DNA of 64,000 nt, from the NCBI RefSeq assembly GCF_000834635.1, contig NZ_JXQV01000054.1, forward strand, positions 1 through 64,000, given 5' to 3'. Position numbers and translations under genes: made by a program. The notes under the pieces are model-generated. The model was not told the DNA's origin. It did not search any database and worked only from the letters and a program-made list of their open reading frames with translations. Below, piece by piece: positions 57,393-64,000 of this stretch. This DNA comes from Agrobacterium tumefaciens (GTDB lineage Bacteria; Pseudomonadota; Alphaproteobacteria; Rhizobiales; Rhizobiaceae). Within the stretch, counting starts at the first letter, position 1. The number at the start of each line of letters is the position of its first letter.

Positions 57393-57640
57393 ACGATCAG
57401 CGGAAGACAGAGCTACTGAACATGCTGCCCAGTTAAACTTGGCAGCCAATACCCACGACGTCGCGTGTCGGCACAGGATCGTGCGCCTTGAGATCGAGCC
57501 CAAACAGGCGACAGTTATCCAAGAAAAACGCATTTTTAGGGGAGCGGGATCGGATTGCCGACACAACAGCGCGCATAGCTTGTGCTTGATCGCCGGGTTT
57601 TCTTGAGAACCTCTGGTATGCCCCTGATGCTGATGCTTGT

Positions 57641-59485
57641 CTATCGAAGCGCTCTCAGTGCATTCAAAATCACCGCGACGTCGATAACCTCCTGCGTGAG
57701 GGCGCCCTGAACCGGAGGTAGATACCCGAAACTCGCCAACGCCATGGCGCAAAGCGAAAGTCCAAGCCCCGTCACGACACTTTGAAGTGCTATGGCGCGA
57801 CTGCGGCGCGCGACCGCCATCGCCTTCACGAGCGGTGCCAGTTCATCCACCAGCAGCACGACCCCGGCCGCCTCGGACGACGAGGCCGTCCCGTGTGCGC
57901 CCATCGCGACACCGACATCGGCTGCTGCAAGCGCCGGGGCGTCGTTGACACCGTCGCCGACCATCATGACGGGTCCATTGACAGTCTCGCTTCGGACGGC
58001 CGCGACCTTGGCATCCGGTGAAAGATCTCCCAACACAAGATCGAAACCGAGTTGTCTGCCGACCTTCTCGGCAATATCTCGCCGGTCGCCGGAGGCAAGC
58101 ACCAGTCGCTTTACGCCCGCCTGACGCAGGTCGTCTAGCGTCGGTTTCGCATCCGTGCGGACCTGATCCTGAAGGACGATAATCCCGGCGATCTTCCCGT
58201 CTATACCAACGGCCACAGTCATGGCGGCCGGATCGATGCCTTTCAGGAGATCATCCGCCCGTACACTTCCGCTTTCTGCTGCAACGAAACTGTTGCCGCC
58301 CACAATTACCTTCCGGCCATCCACGGTTCCCTTGATCCCTGTGCCAGGTGTTTCCACGACGACCGCGGGTGCGGATAGAACCAACCCTCTCGATTGGGCC
58401 GCTTTGATCAGCGCCGTTGCAACCACATGGCCGGAGGCCTGATCCAGGCTGGCTGCGGCCTTGAGAACATCGGTCTCCGCAAAGCCGTCGCGTGTCCTGA
58501 TCTCGGTGATCGCTGCCTGTCCATGGGTTATCGTACCGGTTTTATCGAGGATGACAGTTCGGACGCGCGACATCGTCTCGAGCACGCCACCACCTTTCAC
58601 CAGAACACCTATGCGTGCAGTGCGCGACATTCCGGAAATCAAGGCAACCGGAACGGCAAGTATCAGCGGGCACGGCGTAGCGACGACGAGAACCGACAGC
58701 ACGCGGATTGTATCACCTGTCAGAAGCCAGGTGATCGCGGCAATCGTTACCGTCAGCGCCAGAAAACCCATGGCGTAACGATCCGCCATGCGGACCATGG
58801 GCGCTTTGCTGGATTGTGCGGCCTCGACCAGACGCACGATGCCGGCATAGGTGCTCTCAGACGCCGGCCGGCTCGCGATCAACTCAAACGCGGCACCGGC
58901 GGATGCAGAGCCACTCAACGCTTCGCCACCTTTGAAGATATTCTGCGGAAGTGATTCACCCGTCAGAGTAGACAGGTCGAGTATAGCGACATCGCTCATC
59001 ACACGTCCGTCGACTGGCAGGACGTCACCTTGGCGAATAAAAAGCCTGTCGCCAGGTTTGATCGCCGTAATCAAAACCTGTTGCAGGACGTCGCCGTCGA
59101 AACGCATCGCGGTTTGCGCGACGCGCCCCATCAAAGCCGTCATCTCCTTTTTGGCCCGGCCCTGCGCAAAGTCCTCAAGGACCTGCCCTCCCGCATACAT
59201 CATGGCAACAACGTTCGCCGCCAAGGGTTCGCCAAAAATCAACGCCGCAGACATGGAAATGGCGGCGACGATATCGAGGCCTACATCACCCTTTTCGAGC
59301 GACATCACGATTTGAACAAAGAGCCCTAAAAGCACAGGGGCGGTTGCGACTGACCATGCCCAACCGGCAGCGCCTAGATGCGAGGACCAGAATAGCAGCC
59401 CACCCACAGCAAGCCCCGTTGCTGCAAACCCGATCAGAATGCGAGACTGCTGGAGGCGCAAAAAATTTCTCAGGTGCGGATACAT
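57641..59485 (-). CDS. P1B-type heavy-metal P-type ATPase
   Basis: 614 residues, no N-terminal metal-binding domain. A-domain LSTLTGESLP (about 171-180), metal-site motif T-P-C-P-L at 270-274 (not C-P-C or S-P-C), phosphorylated Asp314 in DKTGT, and GDGVNDAPALAAADVGVAMG near the end. The usual P1B S-x-H-P is SGHVVA, so the Pro is replaced. This sub-branch is often annotated as zinc/cadmium/cobalt export, but cargo is not predictable from the motif. It lies between the PPOX remnant and a cytochrome b561 gene, on the same strand as the latter. Confidence 0.85.
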   Translation of the reverse strand: MYPHLRNFLRLQQSRILIGFAATGLAVGGLLFWSSHLGAAGWAWSVATAPVLLGLFVQIVMSLEKGDVGLDIVAAISMSAALIFGEPLAANVVAMMYAGGQVLEDFAQGRAKKEMTALMGRVAQTAMRFDGDVLQQVLITAIKPGDRLFIRQGDVLPVDGRVMSDVAILDLSTLTGESLPQNIFKGGEALSGSASAGAAFELIASRPASESTYAGIVRLVEAAQSSKAPMVRMADRYAMGFLALTVTIAAITWLLTGDTIRVLSVLVVATPCPLILAVPVALISGMSRTARIGVLVKGGGVLETMSRVRTVILDKTGTITHGQAAITEIRTRDGFAETDVLKAAASLDQASGHVVATALIKAAQSRGLVLSAPAVVVETPGTGIKGTVDGRKVIVGGNSFVAAESGSVRADDLLKGIDPAAMTVAVGIDGKIAGIIVLQDQVRTDAKPTLDDLRQAGVKRLVLASGDRRDIAEKVGRQLGFDLVLGDLSPDAKVAAVRSETVNGPVMMVGDGVNDAPALAAADVGVAMGAHGTASSSEAAGVVLLVDELAPLVKAMAVARRSRAIALQSVVTGLGLSLCAMALASFGYLPPVQGALTQEVIDVAVILNALRALR

Positions 59486-59546
59486 TGTGTCTTCCCATCA
59501 AGTCAAGAGATTGCAACTGACCTAAGCGGCGAAAATGCCTCAATGG

Positions 59547-60095
59547 TCATTCTGGCGGAAGCATCCTCATCAGGACGGCGTCTTTGCGAACGAAATGGTG
59601 CCAGAGTGCCGCCAGGCCATGCAGTCCGGCAACGCCGACCAGCATGTAGGCCAAGAGTTCGTGAATTTCACCAATCTGGCTAGCGACAGCCTTGTCTTCA
59701 GCCGACACAGGTCCAAGGGAGAATAATCCGAAATCGATCCCTTGGCCGCTTCGAGCCGCAAAGGTCAAGCCTATGAGGGGCACGGCTATCATGAGGCAGT
59801 AGAGGAGGACATGACTGATCGAAGACACGCGCTGAAGCATGATGCCAATCGGTTCGGGCGGCGGCGGCATGTGGCTACGTCGCCAGACCAAACGAAACGC
59901 AACCAGACAGAGGGTCGAAACGCCGATTAGCTTGTGCGTGTTGACAACACTGTCTTCCCAACTGGGCGGAAATGCGTCGACGAGTAAGCCAAGAGAAAAA
60001 ACCAAAACGATGAGGATTGCAGTCAGCCAATGAACACTCCTAGCAATTGCGTCATAGCGCAGGACGGGTCGGGCGAACATTCTTTTCTCGATCAT
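59547..60095 (-). CDS. Cytochrome b561 family membrane protein
   Basis: 182 residues, four membrane helices. Haem ligand histidines are in AIARSVHWLTAILIVLVF, VVNTHKLIGVSTLCLVAFRL, SHVLLYCLMIAVPLIGL and EIHELLAYMLVGVAGLHGLA. Cytochromes of this type (YceJ/CybB) move electrons between quinone and a periplasmic or oxidant target and often pair with stress genes. It starts MIEKRMFARPVLRYDAIARS. Ends 61 bases before the P-type ATPase start; may be co-transcribed. Confidence 0.87.
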   Translation of the reverse strand: MIEKRMFARPVLRYDAIARSVHWLTAILIVLVFSLGLLVDAFPPSWEDSVVNTHKLIGVSTLCLVAFRLVWRRSHMPPPPEPIGIMLQRVSSISHVLLYCLMIAVPLIGLTFAARSGQGIDFGLFSLGPVSAEDKAVASQIGEIHELLAYMLVGVAGLHGLAALWHHFVRKDAVLMRMLPPE

Positions 60096-60543
60096 CTTTA
60101 TCTCCAGGGAATTTGAGCGGCCGGACGAATTTCATTTCATGGGCTTTGTCGACGCCTGGGTAAGGCTCTAACGTTAGCGATTCTCGCGGTTCAGGAAGCT
60201 GGTTGAAGCGGCTATTGGCCGACCCGAATTTTCCAGGTCACAGCAAGGACGACCGATACATACGCCGTCTACAATCAGCAGTGTCAGGCTCGGAAATTAC
60301 TCAGTTTGATTTCAACGATTATGGTTCTGAGGTACCATGGGCAGGTCTGCGTTCATTGCCATTGCGAGAACGATGACCGTTGACAGTTTATTTGGTGCGC
60401 CCGGTCTTCTGGCGTATCGGTTACCCCAGCCTAGCGAAGCATGAACGCATACAGGGTCAGGCACAGCTTCCTCCTACCGAATTTCCGCCTGAGCCGAGAG
60501 GCGAGTTGGACGGTAAGTTATCCAACGAATTCTCTGCACTTGT
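60096..60543. other. Intergenic stretch of about 450 bases
   Basis: Between cytochrome b561 and the universal stress protein, both on the minus strand. The 10-base palindrome CTAACGTTAG lies at 60168-60177 on the cytochrome b561 upstream side. I looked for FNR/FixK-type TTGAT-N4-ATCAA boxes and did not find a good one. No coding-like frame. Confidence 0.4.
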
Positions 60544-61377
60544 TCAATGTGACAAGAAAAGCGGAAGGGTCGGATCATTCAGCATCGACAGAGATACTCC
60601 GCCGAATATTCTCTGTTGCAGACGAGGATGGTTGAAGGCACCCATGACGAGCATCTCAGCAGAGATGTCTCGCGCATGCATACGCAGAACGTCGGCAGGT
60701 GCCCGGCCTCCACTCGCTATGCGTTCGACTGTAATATTCACCTTATGCCGGGAAAGATAAGTCGCGACGTCTGCTCCGGGCTCTTCACCATTCCTGCGGC
60801 TTGAGGCAACGGGATCGATCAATGTGATGTGGACACGCTCGGCAGCCTGAAGAAATCCTAGGGCTTGTTGAGCTGCGCGCGCCACTTCGTTGCTCGAATC
60901 CCATGCCAAAAGGATCGTTTTAGGTTGAAGTGGCACGTTACTGCGCCTGTTATCGATAAGCAGGGCTGTCGGAGATTCAAAAAGAGCGCCATCCACGACA
61001 TGTCTGCGGAACGTCTGAACAGCGGCGGCCTCTGAGCCTATGAACACGATATCCGAATACATGGCTCTTTCAGCAATTTCTTCTGTGGCCCATGCAAACT
61101 CGGCGTAAAGGTCCTGCACGTCTCCGGAAACACCACATCCGACGAGCATGTCGCTTATTCGTGTTTTGACCTCGGCGAGCTTGCCGATCTCCCGTTCTCG
61201 TTCCGCTATCCATACCGTCGAAATCACATCATAGCTACCGATAGGCGTCGGGGCGCTGGTATAAACGACGAGGACAGACAAATGCGCATCGTGCAGCCTG
61301 CAAAAAGCGATGGCATTTTCCACGTCGTTGCGAAAACTATTTGCTTCGACAGGGCAAAGCACAGTCTTAATGGACAT
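60544..61377 (-). CDS. Universal stress protein family, two-domain form
   Basis: 277 residues from ATG 61375-61377 (MSIKTVLCPVEANSFRNDVE), chosen over the GTG three codons upstream because AGGTGA lies five bases before this ATG. Two Usp-like halves: the second reads PKTILLAWDSSNEVARAAQQ and ends with the ATP-loop-like GGRAPADVLRMHARDISAEM, VMGAFNHPRLQQRIFGGVS. Typical G-2x-G-9x-G loop is present in modified form. Found beside b561 and the P-type ATPase; likely a stress or low-oxygen gene. Confidence 0.85.
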   Translation of the reverse strand: MSIKTVLCPVEANSFRNDVENAIAFCRLHDAHLSVLVVYTSAPTPIGSYDVISTVWIAEREREIGKLAEVKTRISDMLVGCGVSGDVQDLYAEFAWATEEIAERAMYSDIVFIGSEAAAVQTFRRHVVDGALFESPTALLIDNRRSNVPLQPKTILLAWDSSNEVARAAQQALGFLQAAERVHITLIDPVASSRRNGEEPGADVATYLSRHKVNITVERIASGGRAPADVLRMHARDISAEMLVMGAFNHPRLQQRIFGGVSLSMLNDPTLPLFLSH

Positions 61378-61718
61378 TTGGATCACCTATCCGAGCTGCA
61401 ATGAAAATTGACACCAGGAGCAAAGCACTGCTCACTTTGGTGCGTTTATCAACAGGCTGCTTTACCACTGAGCTATGCAAGTATTATTTCTATAAAGATT
61501 TCACTTTAGCACGTCTTTGATGGGCGTAGGCATTATCTTATACTGCCATATTAAAATCTGTTAGAATCAGAAACTACCAACTGCACTTCTACGACTAAGA
61601 ATGATGCGGGGATGCGCGCTGCGCTTAAGTCATGGCGCGATACAGGTACTGGTTCCAAACCCGTCAATCCAATCTTCTACCCGTAGACGAAGTTCAAGGC
61701 CTTCGATGTAGTTCCATC
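61378..61718. other. Intergenic region with a tRNA-like fragment
   Basis: On the minus strand 61459-61485 reads TGCATAGCTCAGTGGTAAAGCAGC-like, which matches a tRNA D-arm, but no paired acceptor, anticodon or T-arm stems follow, so it is not a tRNA gene. Otherwise the upstream region of the stress protein. Nothing else seen. Confidence 0.35.
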
Positions 61719-62012
61719 TCAAGTATCTGGCTGAAACTCCAAAACAAACCGGACAACCTTGGCTGACGACATCTCACACGGCTTTAGAAAGGATCGTGGT
61801 CCGCGGTAAAGGTTAAACGACACGATGTCCGTTGCACCCAGTTCCTCTGCGAAGAGCGATAGCCTACGTCCATCTGTGGAACGCCTAACGCTCGCCCCCC
61901 ACTTCCGTCCATCGAAAGTTCCTTCAACATAGCCCGACGAAAATCGTGCGAGCTTATGCTCGAAATCAGAAACGATGGCATTGTTCTCCTTCACGGTCAC
62001 GGCGATAGGCAC
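61719..62012 (-). CDS. Hypothetical protein, second of a coupled pair
   Basis: 97 residues (MPIAVTVKENNAIVSDFEHK), soluble, mixed alpha/beta composition ending SSAKVVRFVLEFQPDT. It overlaps the upstream gene by 16 bases, so translation is coupled. No family recognised. The repeated polar-hydrophobic pattern suggests a small beta-rich protein. Confidence 0.5.
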   Translation of the reverse strand: MPIAVTVKENNAIVSDFEHKLARFSSGYVEGTFDGRKWGASVRRSTDGRRLSLFAEELGATDIVSFNLYRGPRSFLKPCEMSSAKVVRFVLEFQPDT

Positions 62013-62212
62013 TCCTCACAGATCCCACAACAGTCCTCATCCATCTTGGCAAGCCGTCCGCAGCAAGTGCAACATGCCTCTGTTCCCTCGGAGCAAGAGT
62101 TACGCTCTGGCGGCAGGATGTCTATTAAGTCGTGGTCATATACAGTCGTGAGGATCAGGCCGTCGATGTCGAGGCTCCGGGGAATCGGTCTTGAGATGGT
62201 GATTCCGGCCAC
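61997..62212 (-). CDS. Small Cys-rich hypothetical protein
   Basis: 71 residues. N-terminal half SRPIPRSLDIDGLILTTVYD; C-terminal half is rich in cysteine (EGTEACCTCCGRLAKMDEDC, CGICEECLSP), eight or nine Cys in about 30 residues, suggesting a zinc ribbon or metal cluster. Overlaps the following gene by 16 bases. No family recognised. Confidence 0.5.
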   Translation of the reverse strand: MAGITISRPIPRSLDIDGLILTTVYDHDLIDILPPERNSCSEGTEACCTCCGRLAKMDEDCCGICEECLSP

Positions 62213-62548
62213 ACAAGCAAGATGAACCTGTTAGCGGGAAAACCGACAGAAAACTCAAGCGGACCGCGTAGAGTATCAAGGACTGGCGTTGCGGTATTTT
62301 TAACGCCCGCATCTCAACCTGGCCCTTAGCGTTAACGAATCCATACCGAGGTCAGACTTCTTGAAGACCTTCACTCAGAAAATCTGTCACCCGCTCCGTC
62401 GCCTTGCGCTTCGTAAACTGTGCGGTATAACTCCCGTCATCACTACTAATGCGCTGAATTACTTCAGTGTTTGCAGCATGAATATCCACATGGCGTTTTT
62501 TGCCGCGATCACGGCGTGCTGGTGGATAACACGACCGCGCGGCTAGCG

Positions 62549-62917
62549 ATGGTGTATCGTAGGGCGGATGGTGGAGCTCAGGATTACGGATACTCCACGT
62601 GTGTCATCGACGCTGACCAACAGCGACTACCGAGCACGAACGCGGCGCTGGCCAACAAGCGAATCGGCCTGATCGGATGCGGTTCAGTTGGCTCAAGGAT
62701 AGCAGCGATGCTCGTACGATCAGGAGCCCGGAAGCTCGAATTATTCGACGACGACATCCTCTCTCCCGGCAACCTGATGAGGAATGAACTAGACTGGCGA
62801 GGCGTCGGGGCACATAAGGCCAAAGCTTTCCAGGCCAGGCTGTTCGAGTTTGCCCAGACGCAAGGTCGCCTCTTGGCCCGAAGCAGTCAGCCGATTACGG
62901 CATTGTCGTTCTTCTGA
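62549..62917 (+). pseudogene. ThiF/E1-like adenylyltransferase remnant
   Basis: The segment NKRIGLIGCGSVGSRIAAML, VRSGARKLELFDDDILSPGN, LMRNELDWRGVGAHKAKAFQ has the nucleotide loop G-C-G-S-V-G-S, the D-D-D of the metal site and the N-L-x-R motif of ThiF/MoeB/E1-type enzymes. About 70 residues remain; the catalytic cysteine region and zinc site are missing and the ending (LARSSQPITALSFF) is unrelated text. A trimmed fragment of a larger ThiF-family gene, the sort seen in E1-E2-JAB gene clusters. Confidence 0.6.
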
Positions 62918-63007
62918 TTCGCTGCAGTATCATCCGTGTACCTTCTTTTCTTCATTGGCCTGACTTGCCAAATAGCGGCAACACAGGATTTTGAAGGATT
63001 TAAATCG

Positions 63008-63952
63008 ATGAACACAACAGTCTCCACCGTGAAGTCTCGAAACATTCTTGTCCTCGGGGCCGGGGAACTCGGCATGCCCGTTCTGCGCAACCTGGCTCTT
63101 CGCGCCAAGGACGTCGAGGGCGCGAAGATCAGCGTTTTTCTGCGCGCCAGTGCCGTTGTATCAGATGTGCCGGCGAAGCAGCGCGACATCGCTGAAATCC
63201 AAGACATTGGTATAGAGATCGTCGAAGGTGATTTGGTGAAGAGCTCAACCGACGAACTGGCGTCTCTTTTCTCGAGGTACGACACCGTCATCGGCTGCGC
63301 TGGCTATGCGGCTGGGATTAATACACCGATGAAGCTTGCCAAGGCGGCGTTGCAGTCCGGGATTCCACGCTATTTCCCTTGGCAATTCGGCGTCGATTTC
63401 GAAGCGATCGGTCGCGGCGGCCCGCAGGACATTTTCGACGCTCAGCTTGATGTCCGGGAACTCCTTCGCTCCCAGAGCAAGACTGAGTGGGTCATCATAT
63501 CCACCGGCATGTTCATGAGCTACCTCTTCGAACCGGATTTCGGCGTCGTTGATCTGCAGACGCACACAGTCAACGCCCTCGGCAGCTACGACACTGCTGT
63601 CACGCTGACCACACCCGACGACATTGGTGCTCTCACCGCTGAAATCGTCTTCTACGAGCCGACCATTAGCAACGAGATCGTCTTCCTTGCCGGGGATACT
63701 ATCACCTACGGTGAACTCGCCGACAAGCTGGAAGTAGGTTTGAACCGCCCCTTCAGCCGGTCCGAATGGACTGTCCCGGTTCTGATGGAGGAATTAGCAA
63801 ACGACCCCCAGAACATGATGCGCAAGTACCGAGCAGCCTTTGGTATTGGGCGCGGCATGGCGTGGGACAAAGCCAACACGTTCAACGTAAGCCAAGGCGT
63901 CAAAGTGACGGCTGTGTCCGATTGGATCGAGGCGAATCTTAGCGGCAAGTGA
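63008..63952 (+). CDS. NmrA/isoflavone-reductase-like NAD(P)-binding protein
   Basis: 314 residues from ATG 63008 (MNTTVSTVKSRNILVLGAGE); an earlier ATG adds 24 unconserved residues. NAD(P)-loop ILVLGAGELGMPVLRNL, then TVIGCAGYAAG and RYFPWQFGVDFEAIGRGG, a layout like aromatic-alcohol or isoflavone reductases. The catalytic Lys of true isoflavone reductases is not evident. Could be a sensor or a reductase; substrate unknown. Confidence 0.8.
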   Translation: MNTTVSTVKSRNILVLGAGELGMPVLRNLALRAKDVEGAKISVFLRASAVVSDVPAKQRDIAEIQDIGIEIVEGDLVKSSTDELASLFSRYDTVIGCAGYAAGINTPMKLAKAALQSGIPRYFPWQFGVDFEAIGRGGPQDIFDAQLDVRELLRSQSKTEWVIISTGMFMSYLFEPDFGVVDLQTHTVNALGSYDTAVTLTTPDDIGALTAEIVFYEPTISNEIVFLAGDTITYGELADKLEVGLNRPFSRSEWTVPVLMEELANDPQNMMRKYRAAFGIGRGMAWDKANTFNVSQGVKVTAVSDWIEANLSGK

Positions 63953-64000
63953 GATCGCCCGCAGGAATCGTGGACAGGAGACAGTGACTTGGGAGCGTGG

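Noticed and set aside
61459-61485. tRNA D-arm-like sequence on the minus strand
   Set aside because: No acceptor, anticodon or T stems pair around it, so it is not a tRNA gene.

Overview
The window looks like chromosome or large-replicon DNA from a member of the Rhizobiaceae (Agrobacterium/Rhizobium/Sinorhizobium group). The evidence is an RkpA-type capsule polyketide/fatty-acid synthase beside a Wza-type exporter, an nrdHIEF operon behind a cobalamin riboswitch, a MesX/MesD methionine synthase pair, several DUF6894-type and other small rhizobial proteins, and the mixture of intact metabolic genes with many decayed ones. Species cannot be decided from the sequence alone.

Layout. 1-12.5 kb: surface polysaccharide region, with rkpA (minus strand, running into a partial gene at the left edge), a divergent lipoprotein exporter (rkpU-like) and two glycosyltransferases. 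12.6-15.3 kb: small hypothetical genes, a frameshifted DUF6894 gene, an integrase remnant and the first copy of a dispersed repeat. 15.3-23.8 kb: housekeeping and accessory genes: DUF808 membrane protein, lipid kinase, a doubly frameshifted corA, a three-domain flavin/Fe-S oxidoreductase, a GST with a divergent LysR regulator, and a phospholipase D-like protein. 23.9-28.5 kb: a broken adhesin-like gene, a VOC protein, an Asp/Glu racemase, an arsR-arsenite permease pair and an intact small integrase.

28.6-37.1 kb is a B12-sparing island. A minus-strand cobalamin riboswitch precedes metR. Divergent to it are mesX and mesD (B12- and folate-independent methionine synthesis). A second, plus-strand cobalamin riboswitch precedes nrdHIEF (B12-independent class Ib ribonucleotide reductase). 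The likely logic is that when B12 is scarce the cell switches on enzymes that do not need it. 37.2-44.7 kb is a patchwork of small membrane or secreted hypotheticals, an odd adenylate-kinase-like protein, repeat copies two and three, a LysR remnant, a MarR/SDR pair and a gene interrupted by an amber codon.

44.8-56.8 kb is the most interesting block. It encodes a type I secretion ABC transporter and HlyD-type adaptor, a 1.1-kilo-residue RTX protein, a small acidic protein, a 238-residue protein and a second RTX protein. It is bordered by two regulators with receiver-like domains that lack the phosphoacceptor aspartate. The three proteins between the large RTX gene and the regulators share a short A-x-G-(D/E)-N-T-(S/T)-V motif that I do not recognise. 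The outer-membrane TolC partner is not in the window. 57-61.4 kb is a stress/redox group: broken PPOX gene, P1B-ATPase, cytochrome b561 and a universal stress protein. 61.7-64 kb holds a small Cys-rich pair, a ThiF remnant and an NmrA-like oxidoreductase.

No rRNA, convincing tRNA, CRISPR array or replication origin was seen. At least seven genes are broken by single-base shifts or stops, so either this region is decaying or the assembly carries residual indels.
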